This document shows, piece after piece, positions 1 to 6,560 of a stretch of 11,348 bases of DNA (the stretch's first letter is position 1; each line of letters opens with the position of its first letter). The notes under the pieces are model-generated. The model made no database searches. It worked only from the letters and a program-made list of their open reading frames with translations, and was not told the DNA's origin. The DNA comes from an uncultured Collinsella sp. (lineage in GTDB: Bacteria; Actinomycetota; Coriobacteriia; Coriobacteriales; Coriobacteriaceae). Where the stretch lies: contig URIK01000056.1 of assembly GCA_900547855.1 (NCBI GenBank), positions 1 through 11,348 of the forward strand, in the 5' to 3' direction. Position numbers and translations under genes: made by a program.

Positions 1-47
1 CTACACTCGACTAGTCGTCGGCAGCGTCAGATGTGTATAAGAGACAG
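1..47 (+). other. Nextera/Illumina adapter (non-biological)
   Basis: The sequence reads as the end of the P5 primer (CTACAC), an 8-base i5 index TCGACTAG, the Read-1 linker TCGTCGGCAGCGTC, and the 19-bp Tn5 mosaic end AGATGTGTATAAGAGACAG. These are established library sequences. The genome begins at base 48. Translation through this junction gives the tail SYTHLTLPTTSRV on the minus-strand transporter and a false N-terminus MCIRDR on a plus-strand frame, both familiar adapter artefacts in protein databases. Confidence 0.98.
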
Positions 48-1347
48 GATTAGCAAACTGGAGCGCGGTAACGGCAGCTTCGGGATTGAGGCCCATAAGC
101 TCGGTCAGCGGACCCATGACGGGCATGGTGAGCGCCGCAAGTCCAGAACTCGAGGGAACCAGCAAAGAGAGCAGGCCAAGGACGATATACATAAACGTGG
201 TGTAGACGGCGGCGGGTGCACCGGCGAGCGCAGTAGCGAGCGCCTGGAGGATGGTGTCGATGATCATGCCGCCCTCGGCGATGACCAGAATACCGCGAGC
301 GATACCGATAACGATAGCAGCGTACGCAAAATCGGCGAGACCCTTAACGAACTCCTCAGCGATCGTCTGCTGGTCAAGACCGCCCAGGATACCGGCAAGC
401 AAGCCCATGCCAAGGAACACGGCGGAAATCTCATTCATGTACCAGCCCTGGGTAACAAGACCCCAGACGATAATGCCCATACCGCAGGCAAAATCGATAA
501 GTACGAGCTTCTGACGGGTAGTGAACTCTTCCTCGACGGAGGCATCGGTCACGGAAAACTCAACACGCTTGAGCTTGTCGTCCTCGTACGTAATGGACGA
601 CTCGGGGTTTTTCTTGACGCGCATAGCGTAGCGCATGGCCCATGCGATACCGACGGCAGTAAAGATGACCCAAGAAACGGCGCGCAGCCACAGCTGAGGA
701 TTGCCCTCGATGCCAATGATGCCCTGGGCGATCAAAACATTAAACGGGTCGATGGTCGAAGCACAATATCCCAGGTTAGGACCAAGGAAGCAGATGATGA
801 ATGCCGTCATCGAGTCATAACCGATACCCATCATGATGGGAATGAAGATGGCATAGAACGGCAGGGCTTCCTCAGACATGCCAAACGTAGTGCCGCAAAT
901 GGACAGCAACGTCATCGTAATGGGAATGATGAGGATGTCCTTGTTCTTGAGCTTTTTAATCACACGGCTCATGCCGGCATTCAAAGCGTTGGTCTTGGTG
1001 ATGATTGCGAACGATCCGCCAATCAATAAGACGAACGCAACGACGTCGGCAGCCTCCTGGATGCCCTTGGTGGGCGCTTGCAGGACCGCGAAGATATCCT
1101 GACCCAGATTGATGGTCTCGCCGGTCTCGGAATCGGTGTAGTTCTTATCGACCTGTTCATAGGTTCCAGCAACGGCGACTTCACGCTCGCCCGCCGCTGT
1201 CGAAATCGTCTTGCGCTGATACTGACCGGAGGGAACGATCCAAGTCAGAACCGCGAAGACAACGATCAGCAAGAACATGATCGTATAGACATGCGGTAAT
1301 TTGAACTTAAAACGTCTGTTTGTCTTCTTCGCCTTCGTATCTGACAT
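48..1347 (-). CDS. YfcC-family (DcuC/ArsB-like superfamily) membrane transporter, C-terminus cut by adapter
   Basis: An integral membrane transporter of the YfcC family, whose members are annotated as basic amino acid antiporters or C4-dicarboxylate/short-chain carboxylate carriers; the substrate cannot be read from sequence. The N-terminus is a basic cytoplasmic tail (KAKKTNRRFKFK) followed by a first membrane span at about residues 19-38 with the family-typical PHVYTIMF and WIVPSGQY. Later come hydrophobic spans and the polar re-entrant-like segment GMSEEALPFYAIFIP, then GPNLGYCASTIDPFN, both typical of the family. The start is the ATG at 1347 because AGGT/GGAGGT (1352-1357) sits 4-5 nt upstream; a frame extending 20 residues further has no ribosome site. 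433 complete codons remain; family members are about 460-510 residues, so the last membrane span or two are missing. Genuine sequence ends at about FAN. It lies downstream of a GntR/UTRA regulator on the same strand, a plausible controller. Confidence 0.88.
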
Positions 1348-1407
1348 AGATACCTCCAAAGAACTCGAGACTGCATCGCATCTCGCTTCAACGCTTGCAC
1401 AAGGCAA

Positions 1408-1427
1408 ACGTTCTATGACGTTCTATA
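1408..1427 (-). promoter_or_regulatory. Tandem 10-bp direct repeat, candidate operator of the transporter
   Basis: Two adjacent copies of ACGTTCTAT plus a purine (plus-strand reading: 1408-1417 and 1418-1427) are spaced exactly one helical turn. They lie directly downstream of the candidate -10 of the transporter promoter, where a bound repressor would block transcription start. The neighbouring GntR/UTRA protein is the obvious candidate ligand, but GntR sites are normally inverted repeats, so this is a guess. Confidence 0.4.
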
Positions 1428-1455
1428 GATTACCAGCAGCTTTTCCCGTCATCAA
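1427..1455 (-). promoter_or_regulatory. Candidate promoter of the YfcC-family transporter
   Basis: On the minus strand there is a -35-like TTGATG (1450-1455), a 17-nt spacer, and an extended -10 TGG-TAATCT (hexamer 1427-1432). The -10 hexamer matches consensus only at its first two and last positions, but the upstream TG compensates. The predicted start is near 1420, giving an untranslated leader of about 73 nt. Confidence 0.45.
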
Positions 1456-1515
1456 GATAATTTCAAACTGATTGCCGCAACGCGGTTGAACGGTTGCGTT
1501 CGCACCGTGAACGGT

Positions 1516-1555
1516 ATGGAAACGCCCGGTGAGATGATCCACCGGGCGTTTCCAT
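1516..1555 (-). terminator. Hairpin terminator after the GntR regulator
   Basis: A perfect inverted repeat of 16 bp (1516-1531 with 1540-1555) has an 8-nt loop. It begins 11 nt beyond the regulator's stop codon on the minus strand. There is no long U tract outside the stem; the only Us (GUUU) are in the stem itself. It should separate the regulator transcript from the transporter, which then needs its own promoter. Confidence 0.75.
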
Positions 1556-1565
1556 TCGCAATGTC

Positions 1566-2309
1566 CTAGATGTCAAAAACGTAGCGAGACCCAACGATCC
1601 GCTGACGACCGATGATAAACGGCCGCCGTTGCTCATCGAAAAAGAAGGCTTCCATATAAAACAAGGGTTCGCCAACGGGAACCGCCAGCAACCGAGCGAC
1701 CTCGGGCGATGCGCACGCGATCTCGAGCGTGCACGGGTCGGTAAACGCGGGCATGCGGCCCGTCTGGTTGCGCACGAACTCAAAAATGGATTGGTTAGAT
1801 AGAGGCGCCGTTGATAGATAGGCGTTGTCCTCGCAAACGTATATGTTGTTCTCGAGCATGACGGGGACGCCATCGGCAGTACGCACACGCTCGACGCAAA
1901 TCAAGTCAGTTCCAACGGGAACACCAAAGAACTGTGCTTCGGTAGAATCCGCCGGCAGTATCTTTCTCGAAATGACACGCGCCCCCGGTTCCATTCCGTT
2001 AACGCGGCATGCGTCCGAAAAACTCTGGACGTCATCCTTCTGGCGAATCTTGCGCTTAAGCTTGGGGGCATTGACAAACGTGCCTTTCCCCTGCCGCTTC
2101 GTTAGATAGCCCTGTTGGACGAGCTCCTCAATAGCGCGTCGCACGGTAACGCGGCCAACTTTATAGCTCTCAGCCAATTCGAATTCGTTGGGTATCCGCG
2201 CGCCTGCCTTGTAGACGCCGGAGTTGATTTCGTTTTTAATGATATCAATGACCTGTTGGTACAGCGGTATCGCTGCTTTACCGTCAGTTAGCCCTCCAGT
2301 CGGTGGCAT
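1566..2309 (-). CDS. GntR-family transcriptional regulator, HutC/UTRA subfamily
   Basis: A 247-aa DNA-binding regulator of the usual length for the HutC branch of GntR. Residues about 12-80 form the winged helix-turn-helix: IPLYQQVIDIIKNEI, then RIPNEFELAESYKVGRVTVRRA (recognition helix), ending in the wing KRQGKGTFV. Residues about 95-245 form the UTRA effector domain, recognisable by the GVPVMLENNIYV strand in mid-domain and PFIIGRQRIVGSRYVFDI at the end. UTRA domains usually bind small sugars, amino acids or phosphorylated metabolites; the ligand here is unknown. The start ATG has a purine-rich GGGAGAGGG about 5 nt upstream. Position directly upstream of the YfcC-type transporter suggests it controls that gene, and it may respond to products of the phosphatase/aldolase genes further upstream; this is inferred from position only. 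Confidence 0.93.
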   Translation of the reverse strand: MPPTGGLTDGKAAIPLYQQVIDIIKNEINSGVYKAGARIPNEFELAESYKVGRVTVRRAIEELVQQGYLTKRQGKGTFVNAPKLKRKIRQKDDVQSFSDACRVNGMEPGARVISRKILPADSTEAQFFGVPVGTDLICVERVRTADGVPVMLENNIYVCEDNAYLSTAPLSNQSIFEFVRNQTGRMPAFTDPCTLEIACASPEVARLLAVPVGEPLFYMEAFFFDEQRRPFIIGRQRIVGSRYVFDI

Positions 2310-2339
2310 ATACCCTCTCCCAGCACAATTAAGTCTAAA

Positions 2340-2376
2340 GCGGGCCCAAGGGCATTCAGCAAGCCCTTAAGCCCGC
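2340..2376 (-). terminator. Hairpin between the HAD phosphatase and the GntR gene
   Basis: An interrupted stem: GCGGGC (2340-2345) pairs with 2371-2376, a 2x2 internal mismatch follows, then AAGGGC (2348-2353) pairs with 2363-2368 around a 9-nt loop. On the minus strand it is followed by CTTTAGACTTAATT, moderately T-rich, which suits a rho-independent terminator for the HAD gene. Only 30 nt separate it from the GntR start, so if the GntR promoter lies upstream of it the same hairpin would sit in the GntR leader. Confidence 0.6.
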
Positions 2377-2378
2377 AT

Positions 2379-2395
2379 TAGCATTAAGTATGCTA
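2379..2395. promoter_or_regulatory. Palindromic operator-like site TAGCAT-N5-ATGCTA
   Basis: A perfect 6-bp inverted repeat with a 5-bp AT-rich spacer lies in the gap between the HAD gene and the GntR gene, 70 bp upstream of the GntR start. Size and symmetry suit a dimeric winged-helix repressor, so autoregulation by the GntR protein is possible. No clear -35/-10 pair was found around it. Confidence 0.35.
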
Positions 2396-2459
2396 GGTGT
2401 CGCACCAAAATGTCGGCTATTTACTCATCAGACCCGAAAAACGCGCAACTACCGCGCTC

Positions 2460-3119
2460 CTAAGAAAGCGTGAGCAGCTCCGGCAGCTGGTCGATAATCG
2501 TGTCCGCGGCATCCTGGCTAAAGCCAAAGCGCTCCTCGCGCTTGGCAATGACCGTCAGGCCGGCTCGCTTACCCGCGGTAATGCCCGGAACGGAATCCTC
2601 AACGCAGCAGCAGCGATTCGCGGGCAGCCCCAGCAGGTCCAGCGCATGCAGGTAGATGTCGGGCTCGGGCTTGCTCTCCTTAAACTGCTCGCCGCTCACC
2701 ACATACTCAAAGGCATCCGACAGCCCGCATGCGTTGAGCACTTCCTCGATGCTATCCATGGGAGACGAGCTGGCAAGCGCCACGCGAACGCCGCGGCGCG
2801 GCAGCTCTCGAATCGTATCCACGGCGCCTGGGTTAATCAAAGCCTGATAGTCACGCGGACGCTTATGCGCCCACTCGTCCCAACGGGCCAACGCCTCCTC
2901 GCCAGTGAAGTGTCCCTTACCGGCGCGCTCAAACCAATCGACCAGCATATGCAGGAAGAACTGATGCGAGGTACCGACCTGCCCATTCAACTCCTCTTGA
3001 GTCAGATTAAGTCCAAGCTCCTTGGCAAACGCGGCAGTCTCGCCCAAGTAGTAATACTCGGTATCGACAATGACGCCGTCCATGTCAAAGATAACGGCGT
3101 CGAACGGAAATGCGGACAC
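2460..3119 (-). CDS. HAD-superfamily phosphatase / beta-phosphoglucomutase-like hydrolase
   Basis: A 219-aa cytoplasmic HAD hydrolase of the subfamily with an alpha-helical C1 cap (beta-phosphoglucomutase / phosphoglycolate phosphatase-like). Catalytic motif I is FDMDGV with nucleophile Asp12 and acid Asp14; the cap follows (about 25-90). Motif II is the ASSS stretch (about 116-119), motif III is Lys150 in SKPEPD, and motif IV is VEDS with Glu174-Asp175. It dephosphorylates or isomerises a small phosphorylated metabolite, probably a sugar phosphate; the substrate is unknown. The start is set at the GTG at 3119 because GGGAGGG (3124-3130) lies just upstream. The in-frame ATG at 3167 would place the N-terminus inside the terminator hairpin of the preceding gene and lacks a ribosome site. 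It sits downstream of a second HAD phosphatase and an aldolase on the same strand. Confidence 0.9.
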   Translation of the reverse strand: MSAFPFDAVIFDMDGVIVDTEYYYLGETAAFAKELGLNLTQEELNGQVGTSHQFFLHMLVDWFERAGKGHFTGEEALARWDEWAHKRPRDYQALINPGAVDTIRELPRRGVRVALASSSPMDSIEEVLNACGLSDAFEYVVSGEQFKESKPEPDIYLHALDLLGLPANRCCCVEDSVPGITAGKRAGLTVIAKREERFGFSQDAADTIIDQLPELLTLS

Positions 3120-3134
3120 GGCACCCTCCCTAAC

Positions 3135-3160
3135 AAAAGGACGCCCGCAAGCAGGCGCCC
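3135..3160 (-). terminator. Rho-independent terminator after the Cof-type HAD gene
   Basis: On the minus strand a 9-bp stem (GGGCGCCTG with CGGGCGTCC, two G-U pairs) closes a 4-nt CTTG loop and is followed by TTTTG. It lies 23 nt past the stop codon of the upstream HAD gene and ends just before the ribosome site of the next one, so expression of the downstream HAD gene would depend on read-through or an unseen promoter. Confidence 0.75.
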
Positions 3161-3183
3161 GAGCCATGCATTAATCGGCGATT

Positions 3184-4026
3184 CTAACCCAGCAGCTTAT
3201 CCAGCGCCACCGCAATGCCATCTTCGTTGTTATCGGCGGTCACCATCTGGGCTACAGCCTTAACCTCTTCGACGGCGTTACCCATGGCAACACCGGTGCC
3301 GGCCCACTCAATCATGGACTTGTCGTTCTGGCCGTCGCCAAACGATACGACCTCACTGGCATCGATGCCGAGCTTGGGCAGGGCACCCTCGAGTGCGCGG
3401 GCCTTGTCGATACCGGGCGCCGTGTACTCAAAGTACCAGTCGGCCGTAAACATGCCCGAAAGCGTCTGCTTAAAGGGCGCATACATCTCCTCGTAATGCG
3501 CCTGCAGGTAGGCCGGATCGCCCGCCGTCAGCAGCTTGTCCACGGGATAAGCATCAGCGACCTCATGCAGGCTCTCCACCTCGCGAATCTTAAGATCGCA
3601 CGCATCGCGCTCGTATTTGACGATGTTTTTCTGCGAGCCGTCAGGCAGCGTGATCATGCAGTGATACGAATCCACGACATGCAAATCGCGACCGAGCGAA
3701 ATCATAGGGATCACGTCAAAATTACGCAGGTGATCAATCAGACGGTGCAGCTCGTCAGCCGGCATAGCCTGGTCAAAAAGGACCTCATCGGTCTGAGCGT
3801 CGACCACATGCGCGCCATTAAAGGCAACCAGCAGACCGTCATGGTTTTGAAGGTCGAGCTCCTGCGCCAAGGCGTGCAGTCCCCATGCGGGACGGCCCGA
3901 AGCCAAGATGAGCTTAATGCCCGACTCCTGCGCCGCGAGCAGCTTCTCGCGCGTACGCGGGCTAATCACTTTCTGGTCGTTGGTGAGCGTACCGTCGATA
4001 TCCATCGCGATGGCTTTGATTGCCAT
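3184..4026 (-). CDS. Cof-type HAD-IIB sugar-phosphate phosphatase
   Basis: A 280-aa cytoplasmic phosphatase of the Cof/HAD-IIB family (C2 cap), which removes phosphate from a range of sugar phosphates and cofactors such as FMN or PLP in characterised members. Visible motifs: MDIDGTLT with Asp9/Asp11, motif II Ser43 in LASGRP, FNGAHV which is typical of the family, a C2 cap at roughly 85-190, the motif III Lys in GIDKARAL, and motif IV GDGQND (230-235) followed by GTGVAMGNA. The start ATG at 4026 is preceded by AGGGAGG at 5-6 nt; the longer in-frame start lacks one. It follows the aldolase gene by 149 nt with no clear terminator between them, so read-through is possible. A TATGAT hexamer (4064-4069, minus) 37 nt upstream may be its -10, but no good -35 accompanies it. 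Confidence 0.92.
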   Translation of the reverse strand: MAIKAIAMDIDGTLTNDQKVISPRTREKLLAAQESGIKLILASGRPAWGLHALAQELDLQNHDGLLVAFNGAHVVDAQTDEVLFDQAMPADELHRLIDHLRNFDVIPMISLGRDLHVVDSYHCMITLPDGSQKNIVKYERDACDLKIREVESLHEVADAYPVDKLLTAGDPAYLQAHYEEMYAPFKQTLSGMFTADWYFEYTAPGIDKARALEGALPKLGIDASEVVSFGDGQNDKSMIEWAGTGVAMGNAVEEVKAVAQMVTADNNEDGIAVALDKLLG

Positions 4027-4175
4027 ATATGCCTCCCTGTCATTGAACAACCTTGTCTGAGCCATCATACAGAACACCCATCGCGACTCCGTTTACAACG
4101 GGCAAAAAGTCATATTGTCTCGAACATGAACGGCGTGTGGTCGTGAAGCTTTATCGCTCAGGTCAAATACGTCTG

Positions 4176-4850
4176 CTAGCGACGCTCATCCGTCGGTGCG
4201 CCCTCGACGATCGCGATGCCCGCCGATGCGCCTAACGCGCTGGCGCCGGCCTCGATGAATGCGCAAGCCTCTTCGTAATTATGGATACCGCCCGCCGCCT
4301 TGATTGCCACGGCATCGCCGAGCACCTCGTGCATCAGCCGCACGTCCTCGAGCTTAGCACCGCCAAAGCTTCTGCCGGTCGATGTCTTAAGGAATCCCGG
4401 CTTGGCCTCCAGCGCGATCTCGCATACACGGCGCTTGGCGGCGTCGTCGCCGTCCAGCTTGCACATCTCGACGATTACCTTGTCAGTGATGCCATGCGCG
4501 CGACAAAAATCAGCAATGGTAGTCATCTCGCGCTCGATGGCATCAAAATCGCGGTTCTCGATCGACCCCTGATTCAAAACGTAGTCAATCTCGGTAAAGC
4601 CACACGCAGCGTATTCCTCAAACCTCGCAAGCTTCTCCTCAAGCGTCATAGTGCCCTGGGGAAAGTCGATGGCGCCGGCAAGGATGATGTCAGAGCCCTC
4701 GAGCATGGCGCGGCCCGTCTCGTACTCCTGAAGGTTCGCAAATACGCAGCGAAAGTTGTACTTTAACGCCTTCTCGACATACTGCTCAAACGTGTCCTCG
4801 GGGGCATCGATATAGTCGATGTATTTATTGATGGGTTTGGCAAGTGTCAT
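4176..4850 (-). CDS. deoC: Deoxyribose-phosphate aldolase (DeoC)
   Basis: A 224-aa class I aldolase of the DeoC family, which cleaves 2-deoxyribose 5-phosphate to glyceraldehyde 3-phosphate and acetaldehyde in deoxynucleoside breakdown. The Schiff-base lysine is Lys155 in FLKTSTG, the second active-site lysine is Lys184 in AIKAAGGI (E. coli has KPAGGV), and the aspartate equivalent to E. coli Asp102 is Asp89 in EIDYV. DFPQG and the final ALGAS (phosphate-binding loop) also fit. Divergent points: the usual N-terminal DHT-type segment is replaced by KYIDYIDAPEDT, and EVDVVIN-type sequence by EIDYVLNQG, so it may be a paralogue with an altered aldehyde preference. AAGGAGG (4857-4863) sits 6 nt upstream of the ATG. 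No deoA, deoB, deoD or cdd lies beside it in the window. Two sugar-phosphate phosphatases follow on the same strand. Confidence 0.9.
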   Translation of the reverse strand: MTLAKPINKYIDYIDAPEDTFEQYVEKALKYNFRCVFANLQEYETGRAMLEGSDIILAGAIDFPQGTMTLEEKLARFEEYAACGFTEIDYVLNQGSIENRDFDAIEREMTTIADFCRAHGITDKVIVEMCKLDGDDAAKRRVCEIALEAKPGFLKTSTGRSFGGAKLEDVRLMHEVLGDAVAIKAAGGIHNYEEACAFIEAGASALGASAGIAIVEGAPTDERR

Positions 4851-4885
4851 GCTGGGCCTCCTTGTTCAGGACTGACAACCGATTC

Positions 4886-4907
4886 GTGGTTTCACGCGAA
4901 ATACCAC
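4886..4907. promoter_or_regulatory. Imperfect 22-bp palindrome upstream of deoC
   Basis: The arms GTGGT and ACCAC enclose a symmetric GCGC-centred core (CGCG within CACGCGAA); 16 of 22 positions are symmetric. It begins 36 bp upstream of the deoC start. A related GTGGTAT word recurs on the plus strand at about 4955. It is operator-like, with no identified binding protein. Confidence 0.35.
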
Positions 4908-4969
4908 GTTCAATGTACGCCCGACATACAAGGACAGCGTCCGCATTCCGACAAGTGGTATGAAATTAG

Positions 4970-4989
4970 CTGTAAACGTATATTTACAG
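4970..4989. promoter_or_regulatory. Palindrome CTGTAAA-N6-TTTACAG, candidate operator
   Basis: Perfect 7-bp arms surround a 6-bp CGTATA spacer, 120 bp upstream of the deoC start and at the start of the long non-coding stretch before the plus-strand operon. Its symmetry, AT-rich inner arms and position between divergent transcription units fit a repressor or activator site; which gene it controls is not clear. Confidence 0.45.
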
Positions 4990-5234
4990 ACAGCGAATGG
5001 CACCGCACGCGGATGCCGACAGCAAGACATCCCCCCTCAATACACCCTCATGCCCCTTTACTGTTTGCGACCAGAAATGATGAGCTGCACAACGTCGTTA
5101 GCGGTCGAATTCGACCTCTGACGACGTCACGCGACTCATCGTATCCGACCGACAACAGAAAAGGGGCACGTTCGCATAGCGTGGCGCGCGACGGTTGCAA
5201 AACCACCCCATTTGAAACAAACGCAAAAAAGTAC

Positions 5235-5261
5235 TTGCAAAGACGCGTTCCGACATATAAG
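5235..5261 (+). promoter_or_regulatory. Weak candidate promoter of the three-gene unit
   Basis: TTGCAA (5235-5240) and TATAAG (5256-5261) are reasonable -35 and -10 words in the AT-rich part of the gap, but the 15-nt spacer is short. If used, the leader would be about 340 nt long. Confidence 0.3.
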
Positions 5262-5523
5262 TTGATAAAAGACCGCCGTTGCGGTTTTAAGTAGATCGAG
5301 CATATGAAATTTCAGTTTTTAGCGTGTAAGAGAAAGAAGATCGGCAAAGTACAACCCCAAACGCAATGACAACTTAATGAGGTAACTGCCACATGTGAGG
5401 CACCCAGGGCATTGCTGTCTCGATTTTGAGCACGATGCCTTCCGCCTTGCATGGGCCGTTCCATCCCGCCCCTGCAGCAACTGCCTCACGGGCTCATTGA
5501 AAACCGCATAGCACCCCAACGTC

Positions 5524-5580
5524 AGCACATCACCCACGGCAAGCACATCACTCACGACAACCAACACATCAACAAACAGC
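5524..5580 (+). repeat. 18-bp CA-rich tandem repeats in the operon leader
   Basis: Unit 1 AGCACATCACCCACGGCA (5524-5541) and unit 2 AGCACATCACTCACGACA (5542-5559) match at 16 of 18 positions. A third, decayed copy is visible around 5563-5580 (AACACATCAACAAACAGC). They lie just upstream of the ribosome site of the first gene. Read as protein they would encode a His/Thr/Gln-rich stretch, but no start with a ribosome site precedes them, so they are taken as untranslated leader. Confidence 0.6.
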
Positions 5581-5606
5581 ACGAACATCAACCGATTGGA
5601 GAAGCT

Positions 5607-6497
5607 ATGACAAACCACCACGCTGAAGACGGCGATAAGAAAAGCATTCTGGATGCCCGCATTGAGCGAGCATATGCAAACGAATATGACGCCGCCTTTG
5701 CCGCCGCGACCATCAAGAACTACGCGTCGCTACCGCTCGCGACGATCTTGGCCGACCACCCTCAACTGCTGAAGCGCTGTACAAAGATCATGGGCGACCC
5801 CGACATTCGCAAGCTGACAGACCCCTATGCCCCAAAACGCGACAACGATTCGTACGTTCTTACCGTAGGCTGCCTAGCCCATATGCTTACGGCGCTCGAC
5901 ACGAAACTCAAGCTCGAATGGGAACCCGACGAGCGTCATGAACTCGAAAGCAAGCGGAACACCCTGCGCACCGCACTGTTCCTTCCGTTGGACGGCCTCA
6001 AGCGCTGCAACGTCGAGCTCAATACACAGGCGCGGCAAAAGCCCGGGACCACAGGGCAGAAAACTCCAAGACCCCATGCGGCCATCGTCGACCGCAACCG
6101 ATATAACCGCATGACCGCGCATTTTTCTGCCGAGGGAGCAGCCATAAGGACGCTGATCGACCTGCTGTGCCTCCTGAGCATCAACGAGCTATTTGAGGGC
6201 TATCTCGCCCTTGTTCCCGCGACGGCACCCAAGTCGGTAGCAAAGATCATCGAGACCTGCAGACGCCAGTTTGAGCGCCATCGCAATGGCAGCGAGATGA
6301 ACGCCAGCATCGCGCAGTACTACGCGGCTCATTACAAAAATGACGGATGTGCCCCTGTCGAGCATCAGCTGCGGCTCGCCTACACCACGCCCGCCGCAAC
6401 GCTCTATCGCTTTGGAGCCCTTGGCGCTTGCGAGCCGCACGAACAGGCAGCCTGCCCCACAACCGAGCTCGATCTCAGGCTCGGACGAACCCTGTAG
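5607..6497 (+). CDS. Protein of unknown function, first gene of the ClpP/TraG-like unit
   Basis: A 296-aa protein I do not recognise. The start ATG at 5607 has TTGGAG 5 nt upstream; the same frame is open back to 5451 but that extension is only the CA-repeat region and has no ribosome site. The sequence looks soluble and mainly alpha-helical, with charged amphipathic stretches (for example WEPDERHELESKRNTLRTAL at about 114-133) and one more hydrophobic segment, IRTLIDLLCLLSINELF, at about 180-200, too polar to be a clear membrane span. No signal peptide, zinc-binding cysteine cluster, nucleotide-binding loop or catalytic motif stands out. It sits 63 nt upstream of the ClpP-like gene on the same strand and is probably co-transcribed, so it may be an adaptor, substrate or DNA-binding partner of the peptidase/ATPase pair; that is inference from position only. 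Confidence 0.75.
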   Translation: MTNHHAEDGDKKSILDARIERAYANEYDAAFAAATIKNYASLPLATILADHPQLLKRCTKIMGDPDIRKLTDPYAPKRDNDSYVLTVGCLAHMLTALDTKLKLEWEPDERHELESKRNTLRTALFLPLDGLKRCNVELNTQARQKPGTTGQKTPRPHAAIVDRNRYNRMTAHFSAEGAAIRTLIDLLCLLSINELFEGYLALVPATAPKSVAKIIETCRRQFERHRNGSEMNASIAQYYAAHYKNDGCAPVEHQLRLAYTTPAATLYRFGALGACEPHEQAACPTTELDLRLGRTL

Positions 6498-6560
6498 CCC
6501 GCCAGCCCCTCCGCGGGCAACAATCCTATTCCACAACACAACCAACAGAAAGGAGTCCTC

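Larger units (their letters stand above)
4990..5606. other. Long intergenic region between deoC and the plus-strand three-gene unit
   Basis: About 600 bp without a convincing gene. Frames of 93 aa (plus, 5013-5294) and 100 aa (minus, 5319-5621) exist but lack ribosome sites and show compositionally biased sequence. The middle (about 5205-5350) is distinctly AT-richer and likely holds the promoter of the downstream operon. A small ACCGC-CGTT-GCGGT hairpin followed by TTT lies at 5272-5287. A possible 21-codon reading frame begins at 5304 (ATGAAATTTCAG) but has only a weak ribosome site. From about 5510 to 5596 the plus strand becomes CA-rich and nearly G-free with short repeats. I see no tRNA, riboswitch or integrase remnant. 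Confidence 0.6.

Noticed and set aside
31..1029. 332-aa plus-strand frame beginning MCIRDR
   Set aside because: It starts in adapter sequence and is antisense to the YfcC-type transporter, whose family motifs and ribosome site are clear.
4089..4101. Short palindrome CCGTT-TAC-AACGG between deoC and the Cof-type gene
   Set aside because: Arms of only 5 bp are expected by chance at this GC content; no promoter could be built around it.
5013..5294. 93-aa plus-strand frame in the intergenic region
   Set aside because: No ribosome site, basic low-complexity sequence, and it runs across the candidate promoter area.
5524..5580. CRISPR-like array
   Set aside because: Units are contiguous 18-mers without spacers, only two are well conserved, and no cas gene is present.
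5451..5606. His-rich N-terminal extension of the unknown protein
   Set aside because: The frame is open but has no ribosome site; the ATG at 5607 has a good one and the upstream part is repeat sequence.
5319..5621. 100-aa minus-strand frame with a Val/Leu-rich start resembling a membrane segment
   Set aside because: The hydrophobic run is the complement of the CA-rich tandem repeats; no ribosome site and it covers the start of the plus-strand gene.
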